A model generated the notes under the pieces. The model saw only the letters and a program-made list of their open reading frames with translations, searched no databases and was not told the origin of the DNA. This document shows positions 42,863 through 54,800 of a DNA stretch of 64,000 nt, piece after piece; the first letter of the stretch is position 1, and each line of letters starts with the position of its first letter. This DNA comes from Synaphobranchus kaupii (lineage: Eukaryota; Chordata; Actinopteri; Anguilliformes; Synaphobranchidae): NCBI GenBank assembly GCA_029718625.1, contig CM056376.1, positions 84,402,541 through 84,466,540 on the forward strand. The letters run 5' to 3'. A program made the position numbers and the translations under genes.

Positions 42863-45800
42863 CTGCGGGAAACACGTTGGCATGAATCAGCGCCACTTCC
42901 AGCGGTCCCGCCTCCAGTCAAACGGGCCCACCACTAAAGCATGCACTCTCCTTTTCTCTTGCTCTTTCTAAAAAAATGTATTAATTTAGCACCCAATGAG
43001 GGGCTGAGCATACCCAGTTCCCACCCTAACTTGGTATATCCAAGTACTATTTGTAGCCACATTAATGCGCGATCCCCACTGCCGATTCGGGAGACTGTTG
43101 CCGTCTGCGGTTCTCATCCGAAACACAGCCTGCTTCTTTTCACGCTGCAGCCTGCAGCTAAGCTCGCATATAGCGGAGTCCAAGGAAGACTTTCATATGC
43201 GGCTTTGGCGTGCAGTCCACGGGCACTCGATCGACCAGCGGGGGTCGCCAGAGAGTGATGAAACATGGACCCCCTAATCGACTGAACCTTCCCGTACCCT
43301 GTGCGATGCAATCGGCAATTGTGCGTCGCCCTGTCGAGCTGACTGGCCACAGTCAGCACTGGCAGTGTCCGGATTCGATCCTCTTTCTCTTTCCATTGTC
43401 TGGCACGATACCAGACAACACAGCATGGCCAAATCACTTCAAGGCAAAAACAAACGGTAAAACAAATGACAGCTCAAATTATCACTTACCCTCTTGTACA
43501 GGCTAATGCTCTTGTACAGTCCTCCCCTTTTTTTAAACCAGACAAAAAGACAAAAAGAAAAGAAAAATCCTCAACTTTGGGTGGCATATTTCTAAAAAGC
43601 TTGACACCATCTTGCACAAATGTAACATAGAAGCGGGCGCGCTCGCACGTGGCGCTTGGCTGCGGCTCATGGGCGTAACCGGCGCTCCTCCCAACCCTGG
43701 CTGCCGGTACTCACTTGGAGGCCGGCGAAAGGCGCCTCCGCCCCGGGCACGGGAGCGAAGGCGGGGCCGGAGGCCAGCTGGGTCCCCAGGAGGAGCCGGC
43801 GGAACTCGCCGTGCCTCCGCTGCAGCTCCTTCAGGCGCCGGTGGAGGTGGGCCTGCTCCTCGGAGTACGCCGGCTTCCTTGGGGAAAGGGGGATGGGTTA
43901 CGGAAACACATCAGGGCCGGTGGTGGCCATCACCTACATTAGCTCTCATAATCCTCCTTTTACCACAGCAATGAGTCTGATGTATGGCGAGACTGTGTGG
44001 CGCAGTCCGTAGGTCAGCCTGCCCTCAAACCCATATACGGATCCCCGTGTGGCTGAATCCCTCTCATATATCCCTTGGGCGACACAAAGCCAACTGTCCA
44101 CCGCTCCTGCAGGGCTGCCGGCCACAGCACTACCATAGGTCAGATTCAACTGCTACAGTTTAATGGTTTAGTTTAATGCTAAGTAAAATGTGCCGTTCCA
44201 AACATTGTTCGGAGGAACAACGTAATTTGATTAAAAAGTTTATTGGAGAGGGGTAAAACGTATAAAGTGCAGCAAATTGTAGGATGCTCAGCTAAAATGA
44301 TCTCAAATGCTTTAAAATGGCAACAAAAACCCAAAACACGCGGAAGAAAACGAGCAACTACTGTTAAAACGGATCAAAGAATAGTCAGAATGGCAAAGAT
44401 TTAGCTAATCATCACCTAAATCATCATCATCTAAAATTATCTGTAAGTGCTGTTAGTCAGAAGACGTTTGATCGAAGCTATCAGGAAGAAGCCCCCGTAA
44501 AGCACCATTGTTGAAAAAAACCGCATGTGCAGAATCGGTTAAAAAAAAACAAAATTTTAAAAACATCGATTGGCCCAAAGAGAAATGGTGTAACATTCTG
44601 TGGACTGATGAGAGTAAAATTGTTCTTTTCGGGTCTAGTGGTCGTCGACAGTACGTCAGACGACCCCCGGGTACTGAATTCAAGCCACAGTACACTGTGA
44701 AGACAGTGAAGCATGGTGGCGCAAAAATCATGGTATGGGGATGTTTTTCATACTACGGTGTTGGGCCAATTTATCGTATACCAGGGATCATGGATCAGTT
44801 TGAATACATCAAAATACTTGGAGATTATGTTGCCGTATGCCAAAGAGGAAATGCCCCTGAAATGGGTGTTTCAACAAGACAACGACCCCAAACACACGAG
44901 TAAGCGAGCAACATCTTGGTTCCAGACAAAAAGGATTGAGGTAATGGAGTGGCCAGCTCAATCCCCCGACCTCAACCCCATTGAAAACTTGTGGGGGTGA
45001 CATTAAAAATGCAGTTTCTGAAGCAAAAACCAAAAATTCACAGGAACTGTGGAATGTAGTTCGTTCATCCTGGGCTGAAATACCTGTTTCTAGGTGCCAG
45101 AAGTTGGTTGACTCGATGCAACGCGGATACGCAGCAGTTACCAAAAACAATGGTTATGCAACTAAATATTAGTTCAGTAATTTAAAGTGAAGTTAAATCT
45201 TTTCTTCAATTTATACAGTAAGTGTTTGAGTTTGAAGAGAAAAATGTCAACGCTGCTATTTTTTTGAACAGATTAATATTTCCTTTTCTTTGCTTCCTGT
45301 AAAAGAATAACGCAGACTTGATAAAATTTGTTAACGCTTTGATTTGGAATTGAATGTGTAATGTTTCCACTACATTTGAAATATGGAACTAAAAGCTATT
45401 AAAAAATATTTGCACTTTATTCACTTTTTTTAACACACTGCTATTTATTTGAACACAACTGTATATGTACGGTCAGGCTGCGTGGGAGAACTTCCTGTGA
45501 AGGGTGGCATGTCAATAAAATCTGTGAAACTCCGCAGGCACAGGATGTCTCACTATTTTGAAGCATTGACAACGGCTTGAGTTCAAATCAACAGAAACTT
45601 AATGAAACGAACCACATGCATCCACATACGCATTTGATGTTCAATACAGTGATAGACGTAATGGAAGTTAAAGACCAGTACTTTGCTGTTCGAGTCTCCA
45701 GCTCCAGCTCTGCAATCTTGGCCTCCAGCAGCTGAATTTTTGTCCTGGAGCCTCTTCTCTTTGTTCTCATTCATGGTCTTCCTCTGAAACGGAACCAAAC

Positions 45801-48800
45801 CTATTCTCACACACGGGACCAAAACAGAACCACACACGTGTGGTTTTTCTCAGAACATGCTACAAAGCTGAGGCAGTGGGCTCAGAGATCTTTGCGGTGT
45901 AGTCGCTTCCCCCGCTTCTGCAAAGTCTGGTAACTTACCTTCTTTTGCGCCAGCGCCCGCCCTTTGCAGGCGCTCTTTGGCCTGGCTGTACTTCTCTTGC
46001 AGCTCGGCATCCCTCTCCTGCAGCTTGTGCTTCTCCTCCAGCCACTCCACACGCCGCTCTTCCAGCAGCCCCTGCAGGGAGAGCCAGAGAGCACGAGTGG
46101 AGAGGTCGCACACCAGCGGACGCAGGGCAGGGGGAGACGGACAGACAGGAGACAAAGCGTCACAAGCGGCTACAAGACAGCGACCGTCAAGACCAATTAG
46201 AAAACGGAGCAGCACACACAATGTGGAGAGATGTTTTAACAGGACAGGGCCATTGTAAGATATCAAGACAAAACAAACAAGCCATGTTTGAGCTTAAATG
46301 ATGTTCATAACCAAACGCTCTTCCTAATCAATCAACGTACTCATGGTACATGCCAATCTTCAGCAAATGCCATTTCTAAAAGTAGACAAAATGGCCCCAT
46401 AGTAATGCATAAACAACACGTTAGCCCCTTGTTAATATCCTCTTCGGCCATCTTGTGAGTCAGAAATTACCAACAAGATCTTAACGGCGAGATACATTTT
46501 AGGTGGACTTTGTGCACGAATGCGTTTTCGTTTAGCTTCTTTGTCACACGAGCCTAGGGCACTGCAGTTGCAGTAACTGGAAACCAAAGTTATCCTGTCA
46601 GCATCATAACTTCTCCTTTCCATTGAAACCACAAAACCCATATAAAGAACATGGGTGTCAGACATCTCAATGTTGGCATCCTGTGTGACGTGCACTGCCA
46701 AGGCACTAGTCAAGGGGCGTCCAATCTTATCTGTCAATGATTGATATAGTGTGTTTTTTTTAAACTATGCTTAGAGGCAAATGGCTCAGAATAACTTCGA
46801 GTTAACAATCGAGTAAGGCTGTGGCCTACATTATCTTTTTAGACATTTTTTTTCTTGACACTACTATCATTAGAACATTCATATTTTTCCATATTGTACA
46901 TATTCAGGCATGAAACTGCTGCCAAAATAAAGTTAATGGCACAGACTTTACGAAAAAACAGGTCTAACTTCTAAGTAGTTTGAATGAAAACCATGTCATT
47001 CAAACTACTTCTGTAATAAAGCTATACACAAAAAAAGCTATATATCAAAGGATAATGTTACAGGAGCCTTTGGGAATGATTCTTGCGCTTTTTGACCGCA
47101 TCAGAAAAATTGTCTGAACACAGCGGTCAGAGGGTGGCACACAGCAGTCAGAGGGCAGTACAGAACGGTCAGTGGGCGGTAACAGCGGTCAGTGGGCGGT
47201 ACACAGCGGACAGCGGTCAGCGGTCAGTACGACCTACCTCTCCACTTCGATGCTGGGCCTTCTCAGCTTGGCTGCGTGCGTTCCTCAGCTCCTCCTTCAG
47301 CCTGTCGAGTGTCTCACGGAGCCTGTGATTGGCCTCCAGCAGCTCGGCTTCTGAGTGAGCCAGTGTGCCCAGCTGCACCATCAGCTCCTGGTTTCTCTGG
47401 GGGGTTACCATGGCAGCAGTCAGACGCACATGAAGAGGCTGCTCATGCTCTTTCCAGAAAAGATGTGGACATTTGTCCACTTTGGGGTTTACGTTCATAT
47501 GCTTTAAAACGCTTTTGCAGATTCCCTTATTCAGAACAACTGTCTGGGAAGTGACTGACAGCTGTCGGTCTGGATTCTATCTGGAGAGTGACTTAGTGAC
47601 AGCTGTCAGCAGGGTGTGAAATTAACACCCGCCACTAGCCAAATGCTGGTCAAGATGAGGCTGGTAAGATTTTCTACTCTAGCAGCCACTTTGGCAACCA
47701 ACCAGGCTGTGTTATATTGCAAAAGGTGATGTGGATTCTAAAAATCACCTGCTATTTTCAACATTTTACCAGCCACAAGCCACTTAGCCCATAGGTGAAA
47801 AAGTTAATTTCATTCCCTGGCTGTCAGTCTGGATGTTATCTGGTAAATGAGTTAGTGACAGTTGTTGTCGGTCTGAATCTGGTGAGTGAGTTAGTCACAG
47901 CTTGTACTTGTGGTGGTGGTCCTGCTCCACAGACTACCACCACAAGTAAACATCAAACTACAGGGCAAAGCTGTATACATCATACATGGTATTTGAGTTT
48001 CAGTGGTTGACCTAGCGCCTGGCTGCTGTAGGTACGCACATGTCTGATGTCTGCAATTTCCTGTTTCTCCCTCGCCAGATCCTCCAGCTGTAGACCCTGC
48101 TGCTGAACTTTGACCCTGTGAGACAGCACAGACACGGAGCCGCTTATTCGCTGTATAAAGGCATCAGACAATAAAAACCCTGCACAAACTGTATCAGACA
48201 GCACAAGACATCCTTCTTGCATGTAATTGTTCACAATATCTTCACAACCAACCAAAATCTTGAAATCACATTTACAATTGAAACTACAAACATTGGCAAT
48301 TGCAAAAATGTAAAATAGGTTTACAAGAAAAAAGGTAGTTTCAGAGGACAAAATTAATACTGATTTCCTGGTGCTCAATCTCTGACGGCATCTGGAAAAC
48401 TAGGTACCTTCTGTGGCACAGGTTTGCTCCAATATGATTGGTGGTGGCAGATATTTGTGAATTAGTGAAAAAAGTGGACATCATTCGCAATTTCATTATC
48501 TGGCTCTGTCTGGGAGGAACAAAAGAGGAGAAAAACAGAACCAGAAAGCTTACCTTAAGCTCTGCGTCTCTCTCCGGGCAGTCTCCTCCCCCAGCTGTGC
48601 GGCTCTGAGGCGCTCCTCCCACTCCTCCTTCTGGGAGCTTCCCTGTCGCCTCCTGGAGCGCCCTCTGCTGCTCCAGCTCGGACATGCGGTTCTCCAGCTC
48701 CAGCCCTGCACATGCAAATGCAGGTCATCTTATTAACACCAGGAGGCCATGATAATAGAGCATATCAGTGGCGGCTAGTCAGCTACAAACAGCGGATGCA

Positions 48801-51800
48801 GAAACTTTACTTAGGTCAGTGCCCATGTTCCGTTTGTTTGTTTTCCTTTTCCTTGATTATCAATGAAGCAATTAATCAGCTCCATACTGACAGTAGCTAA
48901 TTCCATACAAGCTAAGCACAAATATTATGATTTGTTCGCTAGCCTTTATTGCTAATTGTGCTCAAAGCCGGTCTGATATACAGTTAGCATAGTGACTTGC
49001 CTCTTTCAGTTAAATATACATGGTAATGATTAAACTGATTTTACGAAAATGAACAGCATGAGGCAGTTAAGGGAATACTTTGCGTGTTAATCAAATAAAA
49101 TAAATCTAAACAGGCTGATGCGGAGTTTAAAGGTAAGATTTCCAACTCCTCTAATCTGGTAGGGAGCTCAAGCTCAGAAGCTAATACTGCTATGCATCCA
49201 TTGCATGATTGAATTCAGGTGTATATTATTTCAACTGGAAGATTAGGGGAGAGGGACAGGGAAGGGAGAGACGGACAGCGGGGAAAGAACAGACGCCCTC
49301 ACTTCTCCTCCTGCACGACGGCCATCTTGCGGAACTCCTCCTCTCGCGTCACCTGCACCCTGCGAACCGCCTCCCGCTCCTTCTCCACGAGGAGCTCCCT
49401 GTTGCGCTCCAGCGCCTCCTTCAGGACCTCCACGTCCAGCTGCAGCCCTGGCGCGGTAGGAGAGAGAGAGCGGGACGGACCCGCCAGCAGATTCTTATAC
49501 GTTTGAAAAAAAAATGTAATTGGAAAATCGGAAATTTTAAATATTTTTTTTATAATTACATATTTCAAAAATAGTTGAGTCAAAGAGTGGATAGCTTACG
49601 CTTACCACCCTCAGCCTGAAATCTTGCCTAGGGCGGCAGAAAGGCTAGATCCTGGTAACGGTTCAAAACAAGCTTTTATCTTATCAAAGAACCTCATCAG
49701 GTGGGCAAGCTAATGTTAGTCTGCAACACCTTTAAGCGGGTCAGCTGCTGTAAAACAGGCTTTAGGCACAAAATTAATAAATTAAATGTTTTTTTTTTAT
49801 TTAAAAGAGTAGTCGTGTAAACTCAAGGACAAACCAGCTTGTGATTGTTTAGAGAAAATCATAAAATGTCCCACACCTAGTTACAACTGTAGCCCTGAAA
49901 GACAGAACCCACAGGCAGGCAGATGTGCCTGCATTGACCAGGCCAGGCCAGTTGTGTGCGGTTACCTTCCATCTGACTCTGCAGCGTGTCCCTCTCCCTC
50001 TCCACCTCCCCTCTTGCCCTCACGCTCTCCAGCTTCACATTGGCCACCTCCAGCTTGTGGGAGTGCTTCAGCTGCTCAACCTGAGGAAAGCATGTGTGTC
50101 ACAGACAGACTAAACACTGCAGAGCTCTGTCCGGCATTATCACCACAGCATGCTGTCCAGCATAATCACCACAGCATGCTGTCCACCATTATCACCACAG
50201 CATGCTGTCCAGCATAATCACCACAGCATGCTGTCCAGCATAATCAGCACAGCATGCTGTCCACCATTATCACCACAGCATGCTATCCAGCATAATCACC
50301 ACAGCATGCTGTCCAGCATAATCACGACAGCATGCTATCCAGCATAATCACCACAGCATGCTGTCCAGCATAATCACCACAGCATGCTGTCCACCACTAT
50401 CACCACAGCATGCTGTCCACCATTATCACCACAGCATGCTGTCCACCATTATCACCACAGCATGCTGTCCAGCATAATCACCACAGCATGCTGTCCACCA
50501 TAATCACCACAGCATGCTGTCCACCATTATCACCACAGCATGCTGTCCAGCATAATCACCACAGCATGCTGTCCAACATAATCACTACAGCATGCTGTCC
50601 AGCATAATCACCACAGCATGCTGTCCAGCATAATCACCACTGCATGCGGTCCACCATAATCACCACAGCATGCTGTCCATCACTATCACCACCGCAAGCT
50701 GTCGGCCATTATCACCGCTGCATTCTGTCCACCATTATCACCACCGCAAGCTGTCGGCCATTATCACCGCTGCATTCTGTCCACCATTATCACCACCACA
50801 TGCTGTTGGCCATTATCACCACCACATGCTGTCGGCCATTATCACCACTGCATTCTCTCATCAATCTGAAGTCACTTGCGTTCTGTACTCATATCATGTT
50901 ATGTTATTTTACACATTACGTAGTGCTTTATAAAGCCTCATTAATAGCATTATAAAAACACTTACATAAAATACATTTAACAGCTAATCATATTATTACG
51001 TTATCCATTTAACAGGAATCATATTATTACGTTAAGGTAGGCAAGCCTAGCTCAGCCCGGACGCCTGTATGCAGCCAGTGAGGAACAGGCATGTAATTTA
51101 TATATTGTGATAAAAATGGACATCACATTTTATTTTGTTTAGATACCACATTAGTTTACTTTAGTTCATGCAATATACATTTTTTAATTGTTAGGACACG
51201 AAGGGTAGGCAGAGGCGACAAGATATACTACAATCCACTCATCATCAATAAAACATTCTGTACGTTAGCACAGATTAATTTACAGAATTTTTTCACTTTA
51301 ACATCTCTGTGGTAGGATAAGGCACAGGTGACCAGATAAAATAGCAAGCTGTTTTGATAAAAGCGTGTTCCCATTGAAGCATGTGTGTGGGATGTGTGTG
51401 TTTTGGCGACGTAGAGAAAATTTTCATGAAGTAGCCTACATTATTTCCTCTAGTCTACAACCAAGCAATAGTGTGACATTATTTGAATTGTGCACACACA
51501 CACACACACGCATGATACAAGCATTAAGACAAAATATTACAGGTATTATAAGTGTAGGGTATGTAATTTATATATTGTGATAAAAATGGACATTGCATTT
51601 TTTTGTTTAGATACCGCATTAGTTTAGTTCATAAAATATACATTTATTACTCGTTTTGTTAGCCTATATGGAGAGTTGGAAGTTGTTTTAATGACCTGAT
51701 GACAGGGAGTTAGACAACAATCTTTTTACCGTAATTACTCAAAGTTTACGCATGCGCTTTCAACATCGGGGGATCAGGCAGCAAGCCAGTCAACCAACCA

Positions 51801-54800
51801 ACCAAACTCCCGTCAGCGAATGCGCTTTCTGTAGCTGTTTGCGCAATAGTACGTTGACTAGATTAAAAATTTTAAAATTGCAAACACCGTTGAGAAGGAT
51901 ATACTGTCATCTATCGGATAAATCCATTGTGAATAAAACCGGAATGATGTGAAATACTTCATAGCTGCAGGTAGGGCATATGGGGTACTGCCCACAGACG
52001 TTCCAAATTGTGTAATAACGTGCTAAACTGGGGTGTATTTCTCAAACAGATTGTCCAAGACAATAAATGACGACTGAATTTTGAAAGGAACATCTCTATG
52101 TGTAAAACCAATGGTAGGATTGTACATTTATTTCATATTTAGTAGCAGATATTGAAAGTAGAATGATGTGGCACAATAATCTCACGTTTATTTTGCATTT
52201 GATTGAGCAGGGCTTTTCAGGCATACGATCAGGCTATTGTTGGGTTTATCTTGTTGCTATGACGCAATTCTAATGTTATATGATGAATAAATATATTTAT
52301 GAACTGACACATAGATGCTATTGTCCACTATGGGTAGGTATAGTTGCAGGCAAGACTGGGTGGGGGGTTGCTTGTTAAATGGACTCGCTACAGGAATATA
52401 GTGACACTTTGTATAGTGAAACTGTGTATTCGGCAGAGTTATCACGAATCGTCTACCAATAAAGTTAAAACACAGAGTCTGTGGTTTCCACTCATAGTTT
52501 GGCTGCAGGAGCAACGAATGTCTCAGTTGAGCAAAATTTCTTACTTTGTTCTTACTTTGATAATGTCGGTATTTACGATCATAACCATAATTGTGCTTGG
52601 CCTCAGAGTTGCTTTTTGGCACTTAACTCGCATTTTCCAGTTCTTTAACCCCTTCGTGCAGATGTCTAGTGATAATGACACCGGCATCATCATTTTGCTC
52701 AACTGAGACATTCGTTGCTCCTGTAGCCAAACTATTAGTGGAAATCACAAACTCTACAGGCTATGGCATATATACTTGTCACTTAGGGCATGGCAAATGC
52801 TCATTCCAATTTACTTTGCGCTGATATGTGGTCAATTCATGTAAAAATGTTCCTTGGAGTCATTATGACTAGGAACATAAAAAATAAAAACATATTTTTT
52901 ATGTTCCTATTACATACTGTAGAGTACAGGGAAAAGTGATGTTTTATTGAGGTACAAGAGTGAATGATTAGGCTACATATATAGGTATATGTAACACTGC
53001 AATATCAATGTTTTTATCTTAAACCATCAGAAGGAGCAAATGTATATTCTTTATAATGGACAAAACAAATTCTATTCATTTTATGACATGTTTTGCATAG
53101 GGGTTTTGGACCCATAGATATCTACCCCCCTATACTGATGAAAATATAGTAATTCCCACTTGAAAATGAAGCAAAAATGAGTTTGAGCCAAAACTGTTGA
53201 TTTGTAGTTAAATATATGTTTTTATTTATTTATTTAGAGCAGTGCACAATTTAGCCATTTGGATAGATTTGGATACACTAATGGACAACAGGGTACACCG
53301 CCTATATTTTGCATTATAGACCTTTAGTAGTCCCACCCCCCAATTCCCATAGAGATCCATTCAAATGCAGAGGTTATAGTATCGCTTCTAAGAGTACCTG
53401 GAAATAAGATATCAGGAGTCTTTTGATATCCTTTTATAGTCATGATGGCATCACCTTTTTACCTGTGGAATACCTGTTTACCACAGAAGTTGTTTGAGAG
53501 AATGGCAAGAATGTGCAAAGCCATTATCAAGGCAAAGGGTGGCTACTTTGAAGAATCTAAAATATAAGACTTTTTTATTTGTTTAACCCTTTTTTGGTTT
53601 TTACATAATTTAATTTGTGTTATCTCATAGTTCTGATGTCTTTACTATTCCAAAATGTGGAAAACAGTAAAAATAACAGAAAAAAACCTTCTATGAGTAG
53701 GTGTGTCCAAACTTTTGACTGGTACTGTAGATATGTAAAAATTTACAATAAACATAATCACTGGTCATTTGTACACATATATACAAATGAGCTGTCCACG
53801 TGAGTTAATTTGTATCGACCGTTTTAAACCTGCATACTTCGGAAGTCGCTGGAATCACGGAGGTTCAGGTAAAAATTTACTTAGGCTAAAAGAAGGGACT
53901 CATTAAAAACAGAACCAACAAAACGATGGTCACTGGAGGAGAAATAACTGGGAAATAACTGGACAGAAGTGGAAATCAGCGAATTATTAAATATAAGTCG
54001 GGAAAGGGGTATTATAAAACTCATTGATGGTAGGCTACTGTCTGTGACTCAAACATTTACCAGACGATCGTGGAATGACTGAAAGTAAGGGAAGTAAGGC
54101 AATTGCTTTTCAGCGGAGCCTTCGCTTATGCCAATTTGGTTTTGATACCGTGTGGTTTACTCCCACTGCAGATACAGCGATGATCAAGTGCGTTTGTTAA
54201 TTTTCTCCCATTACTGAGACAGTAGCACAGCAGTAGTCTGTTATATTGTCTACTTGACTGTGTTCAATTTCTTTATATTCTTGGTCACTGGTGCATAAAC
54301 GTGTTGGAACAAATTGAGGGGGACGCGTTTTTCCCATGCCCCGATGATTTAGATGGACTGTTTTTAAAACATGGGATAAATATAACTTCAAATATTTCCA
54401 TCTAGAACCATTTAAAAAAGAGCAAATCCGGGTAAAAGATGGTAAAAGAACGAAATTTTAAATTGGTTATCGTTTCATTTTTTCTGACTCAAATCTGAAT
54501 TCTTTACCGGTGTAGCAGAGTAAAGACGGCTGTGGTCCACTTTAGTCACCCATGGTGACTAAAGACCTTAGACCAGGGGTGTCAAACTCCAGTCCTGGAG
54601 GGCCGCAGTGTCTACAGGTATTTGTGGTTTCCTTTCAATCAGCACCCAGTTAAAGCATTGAGAACAAGGTGTGTGGACTTCTTAGCCAATTAGTGACTTA
54701 AATTAATCACTTGTGCTTAAACGCACCAAAAACCAGCAGACACTGCGGCCCTCCAGGACCGGAGCTTGACACCCCTGCCTTAGACCTTTCATATTTTTAT

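Noticed and set aside
42601..43974. Several overlapping plus- and minus-strand frames around cep83 exons 14 and 15
   Set aside because: GC-rich shadows of the real minus-strand exons and of a SINE; the supported frame is fixed by CEP83 similarity and splice phase.
44508..45172. Functional Tc1 transposase gene
   Set aside because: Catalytic blocks are spread over several frames with stops, and the left terminus is missing.
48554..48705. Explaining exon 9 by alternative splice sites instead of extra bases
   Set aside because: No other AG near the 5' side restores phase, and two CEP83-like blocks inside the exon lie in different frames, which splicing at its ends cannot repair.
50128..50857. 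CRISPR-like array or repetitive protein gene
   Set aside because: The units are contiguous with no unique spacers, the host is a vertebrate, and the frames have the 26-residue period expected from a 26-bp unit.
52344..52706. Hydrophobic 120-residue frame
   Set aside because: Covers an inverted repeat and its loop, has no recognisable domain, and lies in a cep83 intron.
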